Of a DNA stretch of 64,000 bases, positions 54,797 to 64,000 are shown piece after piece. Origin of the DNA: Pseudahrensia aquimaris (lineage in GTDB: Bacteria; Pseudomonadota; Alphaproteobacteria; Rhizobiales; Rhizobiaceae); contig NZ_JBHTJV010000002.1 in NCBI RefSeq assembly GCF_042676045.1, forward strand, positions 310,001 through 374,000, read 5' to 3'. Each line of letters begins with the position of its first letter. Positions within the stretch are counted from its first letter, which is position 1. The notes beneath the pieces are model-generated. The model was not told where the DNA came from. It was given only the letters and a program-made list of their open reading frames with translations, and made no database searches. The translations under genes were made by a program, and so were the position numbers.

Positions 54797-55290
54797 TATT
54801 CTTGAGACGCCATGTGGCGCGCTGAAGAACATCCGAGAATTAAGAAACGATATTGCATCGTCGCGCTAGCCGCGTCTGATGCCTGTTCCAGAACATTGTA
54901 GAGAGAAGATATGAGAGCCGATTGGCCGCTTTATTTAGCCGGCGGTCCAATCTTACGAAAAGCCATCCTAACCGTTGGCCGCTTTTATATCTCGTGAAAC
55001 TGGTCTTTCGCCAGTATGGGCTGCACCTTCCAGGGTGCTACACTCCTCCCGTGCTGGCAAAATCGCACTGCAAATCTGTGGTTTGATATCCATGCTCCTT
55101 CAAGCGGAGTTTGGCTTTCACGCCATTGAGCAGTTTTGCCCTTATCGGGGAGTGCACACGAACCGATATTGAAGTGCGGTATATATTAGATTGTTTGCCA
55201 ATGATCATTGCTGCGATTTCAAAAGGCGCGGCTTTGGTCCACATCTTCTCTCAAATTGGATGTGGTCGTCATGGTTATTGGTAATGAGAA
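54797..55290 (+). other. Internal transcribed spacer between tRNA-Ala and 23S
   Basis: About 490 bases of transcribed spacer with no gene. Its 3' end contains the 5' arm of the 23S processing stem: positions 55281-55298 pair perfectly over 18 bases with 58092-58109, with further pairing (ATGGT 55271-55275 / ACCAT 58115-58119) beyond a bulge. Confidence 0.7.
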
Positions 55291-58099
<2,809 letters not shown>

Positions 58100-58196
58100 T
58101 TCTCATTACTTGTGACCATGAGCCCAAATTTGGGTTTTCTGGCAAACAATCGAAAAATATATTAAATTCCAGTTTCACACATGAATGCGCTTGGCC

Positions 58197-58314
58197 GAGC
58201 TGGTGGTTATGGCGGAGTGGCTGCACCCGATCCCATCCCGAACTCGGAAGTGAAACGCTCCAGCGCCGATGGTACTTTGTCTTAAGGCACGGGAGAGTAG
58301 GTCGCTGCCAGCTC
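58197..58314 (+). rRNA. rrf: 5S ribosomal RNA
   Basis: About 118 nt with the standard CCCGATCCCATCCCGAACTC loop region and GGGAGAGTAGGTCGCTGCCA 3' part. Terminal helix GAGCTGG (58197-58203) pairs with CCAGCTC (58308-58314), and outside it TTGGC/GCCAA (58191-58195, 58316-58320) extends the precursor stem. Confidence 0.95.
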
Positions 58315-58352
58315 TGCCAATCGCATTCATGGAATTCTCTGCATACCCAAAC

Positions 58353-58387
58353 AAAAAGCCCTGAGCATCATCGCTCAGGGCTTTTTT
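58353..58387. terminator. Intrinsic terminator of the rRNA operon
   Basis: GCCCTGAGC (58358-58366) and GCTCAGGGC (58373-58381) form a perfect 9-base stem, extended by A-T pairs, with loop ATCATC and six Ts. The A-run on the left makes it usable in reverse for the minus-strand ELM1-like gene ending at 58417. Confidence 0.9.
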
Positions 58388-58416
58388 GTTTTGGAAGGTG
58401 TCAGCGATTTTGACGT

Positions 58417-59415
58417 TCACAAAGACCCAAAAAGTTGCGGGAGCTTTTCCCTTAAGTTCTTGACGAGAGTATCTAGATGATTCTCAGTCATGGGCGTGCA
58501 TGTAGCTATTTTCTTTGCGATTTGCTCGTCGGAAATGATCTCTATCTTGAGAGTCTCAACCCAACCGTTGCTGCGCAGCAATTGATTGTATTCCACATCC
58601 GGAACCTTGCCATATGAACTTGGTTCTAAAGAGACGACAGGCACTTGGGCCGCCACGGCTTCAGCAATCATGGAATTGGAATCCGCTGTCACCATCACGC
58701 CCATTGAAGATGCGAGTGCTTCTGCAACGCCTCCCACGCCTTCAGATTGAAAGTTACGAAACATAATCCTAGCGCTGTTTGATGATGAGACCCGAAGCAA
58801 ATCGTTCGTCCACGCTAAGGGCGTTCTTGGCGAACTTAGAATTTCCAGTTGAAACTCAGTTTTCTCAAGCCAACTGACAAGTGCGCTCCACTCAGCCTTT
58901 GAGAACGGATGACTCGATGTTGGTGCTCCAATGAGCAATGCAAGGCCGGACTTTTGATCAGCCGCGCGTGGAATGGGCTGTATAGCAGATGGCTTCAACC
59001 CAATAATGTAATTGGATCGATCGGAAAAAGACGGATTGAGATGCAGGACGACAGAAAAGTCACTGTCAGAAAAACCACGCGTTGACCCGCTGTGGATATT
59101 CACTGCGTTAAACACTTGAGCAGCCATTACACTGGCTCCAAGACAGGCGCCACCGGTCGATATAATAATGTCCGGTTTGAACGGTATTGACCCTACATCC
59201 AAACCCGCGAGTTTTAAGCTGGTGGCAGTGGGCAAGATCTGCCGCATGTTTTTTGACGCTAGGATTGCGGTCCTGATGCGCCTGGGCGGCCAACTGCGTT
59301 TTTCTAGATGTGCTCTATAAACTTCTGGTTGGCTCATCTTGCGAATCGCTGCCAATATTCCGTCGCTTTGATGCACGTGGCCAGGACGGCCATCGCTGAT
59401 GAGAAGCAGTTTCAC
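58417..59415 (-). CDS. ELM1/GT-B-like protein (mitochondrial fission ELM1 family)
   Basis: The 332-residue protein begins MKLLLISDGRPGHVHQSDGI, the ELM1 (DUF1022) start pattern. It has IIISTGGACLGASVMAA (first Rossmann domain end), LALLIGAPTSSHPFS, and a C-terminal domain with VMVTADSNSMIAEAVAAQVP resembling the nucleotide-sugar half of GT-B glycosyltransferases. Bacterial members are suspected envelope glycosyltransferases; no substrate is known. It starts at GTG 59415. It is the first gene of a three-gene block lying between the 5S and the initiator tRNA genes. Confidence 0.75.
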   Translation of the reverse strand: MKLLLISDGRPGHVHQSDGILAAIRKMSQPEVYRAHLEKRSWPPRRIRTAILASKNMRQILPTATSLKLAGLDVGSIPFKPDIIISTGGACLGASVMAAQVFNAVNIHSGSTRGFSDSDFSVVLHLNPSFSDRSNYIIGLKPSAIQPIPRAADQKSGLALLIGAPTSSHPFSKAEWSALVSWLEKTEFQLEILSSPRTPLAWTNDLLRVSSSNSARIMFRNFQSEGVGGVAEALASSMGVMVTADSNSMIAEAVAAQVPVVSLEPSSYGKVPDVEYNQLLRSNGWVETLKIEIISDEQIAKKIATCTPMTENHLDTLVKNLREKLPQLFGSL

Positions 59416-59508
59416 AATGGAAGACTCAGAAAATGTTTGAACAAAAGGGTTGCCGCGCCCAACATATCACGCCAAACCGACCGTGACACGGATCCAGGTT
59501 GCTCGCCA

Positions 59509-61035
59509 ATGGACCAAGAACAAAATCTTGAACAGACCGTTCTCGGCGACAAACTTGTTGCTCTGATAAACTCTGACGATGAGACGCTGGCACAAGCGGT
59601 TCTCAACTTTGGCGCACACGATGTTCTCCAACTGAATCCTCGAAAAAATGACTGGCAACGCAACGAGTGGTTGAGCGGTCCCTATACCCATTGGCGCGAT
59701 ATTGCTGCCAGTAATTGTTCGACAGTCATTCTTTCGGGCATCTCGAGGCTGGCCCTTCTCAAAAAACGATATTTCTTCGCTGCAAGAATTAGGCATCTTT
59801 TGATGCCCATGAGTGTGTCCACTGAAATTATCGTCTGGCTTGGTCGTCGATATTTCAAAAGTGGGTTGCTGTCGCGGATCGGCACTGTGGAAATTGAGCA
59901 CGGAGGAAAGCTACGCGCCTTCATTGTCTTGGCAGTAGCGCCAAAATTGACTGACAACCGCCACGCTTTCTATCCGCGCGAATTGAAGCCTATGGAAGCA
60001 TTGAACAAGTTGAAGGAGCTGAAATATGTCCTTCTTCGCTCAATCGAACGAGTTGAAAATCAGACGCCTTTTAAGGACTTGGATCTGCTGGTTGATGATC
60101 AAGATATCGAAAGCCTGCATGAAACGTTTTCAAAAACCGTCTCCACGGTTGCGATGGATGTCTACAGCGTATCGGGCGTTGGTGGGCATGACTATAAAAC
60201 AGTGCCCTACTTTGTGCCGCGTTTTGCGCAAGATATATTGACGACCTCTCAGCAAAGAGAAAGCGGGATCAAGGCGGCCAATGCGCGAATGCGTTACCTG
60301 TCACTAGGCTACCATGTTCTGTTTCATGCCAAGAGCGCGCATCTTGACCCCCAACACGAAAGCCTCGACCAACACACATTCAAGTCAGCGACCACCTATC
60401 AAGACTTGTGCGATGCTGCCAGCGAAGCGCTGATGGCCCGCCCGCAAACTATCAGCGATATTGAAGCTGCCCTAAAAGCCGAGGGATATTTTCCCGGTCA
60501 CGATCTTATGGCCTTCTACGCGAGACGTAACCCCTTTGTTAAAGGGCGATATGTGCAGGCAGATGGTTTGAAGGCTGGGTTAGCGACATTTCTGGTACGG
60601 GATTTTGCGATGTATCCGCAAGCAGTTGAGAACGTAAGAGTTCTGCTGGATAAGCGATTTGAAATTTTGAAAGAAGTTGACCTCACCGCCGAGATGCAAA
60701 AGCTCGCTGTTAGCGAGATACGCGGCGGCAATTGGCATGACAAAGAGCAGAACACCTTAGCTCTTCCTACGCATATCTTTGTGACTTGGGATCATAGCGT
60801 AGAGATACCCACCAAACGCACGGGCCGAAAGTTTCCTAATCTTGATAATGACCGGGTTCGCGCAGCAAAGCAGGAAATTCGAGCTTTGATGCCAGGGCCG
60901 GGTGGCCAGCCTATGCGTGTGGTTCACTCCAGCGATAACAGCACGGAAGCGATGGAGCATCTAGAAAAACTGGATTTGCTTGGCGGTTCGGCCTTGGCAG
61001 AGAGACTTAAAGAGCTGGGCGTCTTTAAAACCTAA
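59509..61035 (+). CDS. Orphan protein, 508 residues, with possible nucleotidyltransferase-like segment
   Basis: I do not recognise this protein as a whole. The start ATG 59509 (MDQEQNLEQTV) is chosen because the frame upstream overlaps the divergent ELM1-like gene; a GTG/ATG further up would add 67 residues of unlikely sequence. Around residues 180-210, KYVLLRSIERVENQTPFKDL then DLLVDDQD looks like the Dx(D)LLV core of minimal nucleotidyltransferases. Near residue 480, MRVVHSSDNSTEAMEHL recalls the HGSDS end of nucleoside diphosphate kinases. No signal peptide or membrane segment is evident. It diverges from ELM1 by 93 bases and converges on the P-loop kinase. Confidence 0.6.
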   Translation: MDQEQNLEQTVLGDKLVALINSDDETLAQAVLNFGAHDVLQLNPRKNDWQRNEWLSGPYTHWRDIAASNCSTVILSGISRLALLKKRYFFAARIRHLLMPMSVSTEIIVWLGRRYFKSGLLSRIGTVEIEHGGKLRAFIVLAVAPKLTDNRHAFYPRELKPMEALNKLKELKYVLLRSIERVENQTPFKDLDLLVDDQDIESLHETFSKTVSTVAMDVYSVSGVGGHDYKTVPYFVPRFAQDILTTSQQRESGIKAANARMRYLSLGYHVLFHAKSAHLDPQHESLDQHTFKSATTYQDLCDAASEALMARPQTISDIEAALKAEGYFPGHDLMAFYARRNPFVKGRYVQADGLKAGLATFLVRDFAMYPQAVENVRVLLDKRFEILKEVDLTAEMQKLAVSEIRGGNWHDKEQNTLALPTHIFVTWDHSVEIPTKRTGRKFPNLDNDRVRAAKQEIRALMPGPGGQPMRVVHSSDNSTEAMEHLEKLDLLGGSALAERLKELGVFKT

Positions 61036-61047
61036 GCGTTGGAACTC

Positions 61048-61686
61048 TCAAGCAAGCCTAAACCCTCCGTTTCTTTCGCGATCTGGCTTCACTTTTGAGA
61101 TCAGCACACAATTTGGCATGGTTCCCAATTCTACAAGGTAGGCTGTCCACTTTGCAGTCCAAATGTCCAGTAGTTCTTCGTTTTCGAGCATCTGCTCCAT
61201 TGTGATCTCCTTGCGGCGGCGCCCAAACAAGCGCTTCGATGACGCCCAAATTCGACTGGCCGTACTCTTCTTTCTCGCAAGTTGCTTTCGCTTCAAAAGG
61301 TGCGCGCGGTTTTCCTCGTGGTCAATTTCAACACTGACGACCGCGAACTGTTCCGCTGTAGCCCACAGGCCATGGGCCGGATCTTCGTCATATCGAACGC
61401 ACGGTGTGTTGCGAATAAAATACGAGTCGTAATGGGCGATTATTTCTGCTGCAGATACCAACTCGTCCAATGCGCTCTTTCTTGACGGACGACGTTCTAT
61501 CTTCAGCAGGTCATTCCCTTCTATCATCGGCCAGTCACAGCAATTTTGAGGTAGAATATATCTGATTTCAGCAGGCAAAACACCATCTCTGAGCTGCTGG
61601 ATAAATGTGCTTTTCCCGCTACCGGAGGGCCCTGCAATCAACAAAACAAATCTCTTCGGCTTCGACATTTTGGTTCGACTGCTCAT
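61048..61686 (-). CDS. P-loop kinase-like protein of unknown substrate
   Basis: A protein of about 212 residues with a single clear Walker A motif, LLIAGPSGSGKSTFIQQL (residues ~16-23 of the P-loop). A possible substrate region is IIAHYDSYFIRN, and a basic stretch RIWASSKRLFGRRRKEI follows. The size and P-loop resemble small-molecule or zeta-type kinases; no Walker B is certain. ATGs at 61686 and 61668 are both possible; the frame opens at 61776. It converges on the orphan gene with 12 bases between stops. Confidence 0.65.
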   Translation of the reverse strand: MSSRTKMSKPKRFVLLIAGPSGSGKSTFIQQLRDGVLPAEIRYILPQNCCDWPMIEGNDLLKIERRPSRKSALDELVSAAEIIAHYDSYFIRNTPCVRYDEDPAHGLWATAEQFAVVSVEIDHEENRAHLLKRKQLARKKSTASRIWASSKRLFGRRRKEITMEQMLENEELLDIWTAKWTAYLVELGTMPNCVLISKVKPDRERNGGFRLA

Positions 61687-61765
61687 TGCGGTTTGCCCAT
61701 CATATAATAACTGCGATTTTGTCAGCCTTTTGCGAAACAAAGGCAATGTCGGTGTCGAATTCGGG

Positions 61766-61794
61766 TTGAATTCCACTGGACAAACCTACATATA
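61766..61794 (+). promoter_or_regulatory. Candidate promoter of tRNA-fMet
   Basis: TTGAAT (61766-61771), a 17-base spacer and CATATA (61789-61794) lie 24 bases before the tRNA. This indicates that the tRNA has its own promoter here instead of depending on rRNA read-through. A 9-base inverted repeat, GTGTCGAAT/ATTCGACAC (61752-61760, 61806-61814), flanks it. Confidence 0.5.
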
Positions 61795-61817
61795 AGCCTC
61801 GTCGTATTCGACACTGT

Positions 61818-61894
<77 letters not shown>

Positions 61895-61929
61895 ACTTAC
61901 AAACACTATTCACCTACAATTGTCCTCAG

Positions 61930-62559
61930 TCATCGAGGCTTTATGCCGTTTAGTATTATCGACAGCACTGCGTGTGCAGTTTGTTCGTGGAAGCCCTTCT
62001 TTGCGCTCTGTTTTCCCATGATGGCGACGATTTGGGTGTCGAAGTCGGCGTAGTGCTGTGTGGTTGCCCAGATCATGAAAATCAGATGATAGGGATCAAC
62101 GGGGGCTAACTTTCCCTCGTCTATCCAGCCGCGAATGACGGACGCTTTTTCGTCTACCAAAGCCTTCAGGCGCGTTTGCAGAAATTCCAGCATCAAGGGT
62201 GCCCCGCGTTGCACCTCGTTGGCAAAGAGGCGCGATGCCTCGGGCTGTTTGGCTGACATTTGCAGTTTGTAGGTTATGTAGCGGCGCAGCTCTTCAATCG
62301 GGTCGCCGTTGGGCGATATTTCTTCGAACGGATCAAGCCAGCCTTCGACTGTTTGCTCCAGGGCGGTTTTGTAAACCTCTTCTTTTGAAGGGAAGTAGTA
62401 GAGCAGGTTGGTTTTTGATAAGCCCGCGCGGTCGGCTATGCGGTCGAGCGTGGCGCCGCGGTAACCGTCTGTGGAAAACACGTCGAGTGCCGCTTCGATG
62501 ATTGCGCTGCGATTAGCCGTTTGGATGCGGCTGCGTTTTTTCTTTGCTGTCGCTGCCAA
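61930..62559 (-). CDS. rutR: TetR family regulator RutR
   Basis: A regulator of about 209 residues with a TetR HTH (AALDVFSTDGYRGATLDRIA, then GLSKTNLLYYFPSKEEVY) and a RutR-type C-terminal domain, notably EASRLFANEVQRGAP, VIRGWIDEGKLAPVDPYHL and MIWATTQHYADFD. RutR senses uracil and controls pyrimidine use. The frame extends to a TTG at 62640 inside the operator; TTG 62559 (AATAKKKRSRI) with AAGGGGG ahead is preferred. It diverges from the hydrolase gene. Confidence 0.9.
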   Translation of the reverse strand: MAATAKKKRSRIQTANRSAIIEAALDVFSTDGYRGATLDRIADRAGLSKTNLLYYFPSKEEVYKTALEQTVEGWLDPFEEISPNGDPIEELRRYITYKLQMSAKQPEASRLFANEVQRGAPLMLEFLQTRLKALVDEKASVIRGWIDEGKLAPVDPYHLIFMIWATTQHYADFDTQIVAIMGKQSAKKGFHEQTAHAVLSIILNGIKPR

Positions 62560-62597
62560 AGTTCTGTGGCCCCCTTGCTGGCTTGCTGAAATCCCGC

Positions 62598-62613
62598 TTG
62601 ACCAATGCTGGTC
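62598..62613. promoter_or_regulatory. Second RutR-like palindrome
   Basis: GACCA (62600-62604) and TGGTC (62609-62613) are a 5-base inverted repeat with spacing 4 instead of 2, preceded by TT to give TTGACCA. It lies 34 bases from the main operator and could be a weaker site. Confidence 0.35.
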
Positions 62614-62632
62614 GCCTTTATAGCCTTCAAAT

Positions 62633-62648
62633 TTGACCAAGCAGTCAA
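62633..62648. promoter_or_regulatory. RutR operator
   Basis: TTGACCAAGCAGTCAA matches 14 of 16 positions of the E. coli RutR box TTGACCAnnTGGTCAA (counting the two free positions). It sits between rutR and the hydrolase gene and probably controls both. Confidence 0.6.
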
Positions 62649-62680
62649 GTTTTTATTTCGGCTCAACAAGTGAGGCAGCA

Positions 62681-63931
62681 ATGGCGGCACCGGGCGAAAA
62701 CCTTCGGGTAAACGGCGACAGGCTCTGGGATACCATACACGCAATCGCAGAAATCGGTCCTGGCGTGGCTGGCGGCTCCAACCGCCAGACGGTGACGGAT
62801 GAAGACGCTGAGGCGCGCCGGCTGTTTCAAACGTGGTGCGAAGATGCTGGCTTATCGATGGGTGTTGACCAGATGGGCACGATGTTCATGCGCCGTGAAG
62901 GCACGGACCCGGACGCGCTGCCGGTCTACGTGGGCTCGCATCTGGATACGCAGCCGACTGGCGGGCGCTATGATGGCGTACTGGGTGTGCTGGCCGGGCT
63001 GGAGATCGTCCGCACGCTTAACGACCTCGATATTAAAACCAAACACCCGATCGTGGTCACGAACTGGACGAACGAAGAAGGCACCCGTTTTGCCCCCGCC
63101 ATGATGGCGTCTGGCGTGTTCGCGGGCATCTTTCCAAAGGAAGAGGCTTACGAGAAGGTCGATGCCAACGGCCTGAAATTTGGTGATGAACTTGAGCGGA
63201 TTGGCTGGAAAGGTGATGAGGAGGTTGGCGCGCGCAAGATGCACGCTTTCCTCGAATTGCACATCGAGCAAGGGCCGATCCTTGAAGCTGAGGGCAAGGA
63301 TATCGGCGTCGTTACCCATGGGCAGGGGCTGCGGTGGATCGAATGTACGATTACCGGCAAGGAGAGCCATACCGGCTCCACCCCCATGCTAATGCGCAAA
63401 AATGCCGGGCGCGGTCTGGCGCAGGTGACGGAGCTCGTCCACGAGATCGCGATGGACAACGCGCCGAACGCAGTGGGTGCCATCGGCCATATCGATGTCT
63501 ATCCCAACAGCCGCAACATCATTCCGGGGAAGGTGGTCTTCACGGTGGATTTCCGCAGTCACGAACTGGATACGCTTCAAGGGATGAATGAGCGGCTAAT
63601 GGCCGAGGCACCGAAACTGTGCGAGGCGATTGGCGTGGAATTTTCGGCTGAAATCGTTGGCCAATTTGATCCGCCAGCATTTGACAAGAAACTGGTGCAA
63701 TCCATCCGCGACGCGGCGGAACGGCTCGGCTATTCGCACATGGATATCGTGAGCGGCGCGGGCCACGACGCCTGCTGGATTAACCGCGTCGCGCCGACGG
63801 CGATGGTGATGTGCCCTTGCGTCGATGGCCTGTCGCACAACGAGGCGGAAGATATTTCGAAAGAGTGGAGCACGGCGGGGGCGGAAGTGTTGTTCCACGC
63901 CGTTGTGGAAGCGGCGGAGATTGTGGGGTGA
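62681..63931 (+). CDS. Zn-dependent hydrolase, N-carbamoyl-amino-acid hydrolase/beta-ureidopropionase type
   Basis: A 416-residue M20-family amidohydrolase. Metal ligands are the H in GSHLDTQPTGGRYDG, D in the same loop, E in TNWTNEEGTRFAPAM and H in LELHIEQGPIL, with SGAGHDACW and the terminal H in CPCVDGLSHNEAED. This is the HyuC/PydC group that removes carbamoyl from N-carbamoyl-beta-alanine or N-carbamoyl-L-amino acids. Divergence from rutR across a RutR-type operator favours beta-ureidopropionase of pyrimidine breakdown. ATG 62681 is the start; the frame extends 16 codons up. Confidence 0.88.
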   Translation: MAAPGENLRVNGDRLWDTIHAIAEIGPGVAGGSNRQTVTDEDAEARRLFQTWCEDAGLSMGVDQMGTMFMRREGTDPDALPVYVGSHLDTQPTGGRYDGVLGVLAGLEIVRTLNDLDIKTKHPIVVTNWTNEEGTRFAPAMMASGVFAGIFPKEEAYEKVDANGLKFGDELERIGWKGDEEVGARKMHAFLELHIEQGPILEAEGKDIGVVTHGQGLRWIECTITGKESHTGSTPMLMRKNAGRGLAQVTELVHEIAMDNAPNAVGAIGHIDVYPNSRNIIPGKVVFTVDFRSHELDTLQGMNERLMAEAPKLCEAIGVEFSAEIVGQFDPPAFDKKLVQSIRDAAERLGYSHMDIVSGAGHDACWINRVAPTAMVMCPCVDGLSHNEAEDISKEWSTAGAEVLFHAVVEAAEIVG

Positions 63932-64000
63932 AGATACGAAAATCATCTAGCAATCAAGTTGCTGAAAAAAACGCCAATAACCGATTTGTGTGTGGCTTGA

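Overview
The window comes from an alphaproteobacterium of the order Hyphomicrobiales (Rhizobiales). The evidence is the type of 16S rRNA sequence, a 23S rRNA with a helix-9 intervening sequence, and several blocks typical of the order: aroK-aroB-CorC, lysC-ptsP-prfA-prmC, secA/ppiC-argJ-GNAT-mutT, helicase-S4-fdxA-carD and bolA/J-protein-cobS-cobT. I did not assign a genus. Almost all of the window is chromosomal housekeeping DNA. I saw no insertion sequence, prophage or CRISPR array.

Layout. 1-2.1 kb: the 3' part of a creatinase-type M24 hydrolase, then xerD and a 47-residue membrane protein upstream of it, on the minus strand. 2.4-11.1 kb: a plus-strand run of aroK, aroB, a CorC-like transporter, lysC, ptsP, prfA and prmC (shikimate and aspartate pathways, nitrogen PTS, translation termination). 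11.5-15.5 kb: a DUF4167 RNA-binding-type protein; a minus-strand run of glutaredoxin, Nit-type amidase and DUF1178; comF; and a divergent NDUFAF5-like methyltransferase. 15.5-22.4 kb: secA diverging from a parvulin, argJ, GNAT, mutT and a small membrane protein. 22.4-31.5 kb, minus strand: a YafK-type L,D-transpeptidase lipoprotein, accA, an RsmC-like methyltransferase, carD, fdxA, an S4 protein, a Suv3-like helicase and a DUF3108 protein. 31.8-37.4 kb: rpmB, a YhhQ-type transporter, a GFA protein, bolA, a J protein, cobS and cobT. 37.5-40.7 kb, minus strand: a DUF3800 gene preceded by a strong RNA hairpin, then a DpaL-like lyase with a second M24 hydrolase. 40.8-52.1 kb: ubiG, DUF1344, DUF418, clpB, a YkuD L,D-transpeptidase, a fasciclin protein, an MFS transporter and an M23 peptidase. 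52.4-58.4 kb: a complete rRNA operon (promoter, boxB/boxA, 16S, tRNA-Ile, tRNA-Ala, 23S, 5S, terminator). 58.4-61.7 kb: three poorly characterised genes (ELM1-like, an orphan 508-residue protein, a P-loop kinase) lie between the 5S gene and the initiator tRNA gene. 61.8-64 kb: tRNA-fMet, rutR and a Zn-dependent carbamoyl-amino-acid hydrolase, with a RutR-type operator between the last two.

Functional links. Peptidoglycan work is spread over two L,D-transpeptidases and an M23 peptidase. RutR and the neighbouring hydrolase form a pyrimidine-catabolism unit. CobS and CobT are the chelatase subunits of aerobic cobalamin synthesis. The likeliest places for something new are the three-gene island interrupting the usual 5S-fMet arrangement and the DUF3800 gene with its structured leader.
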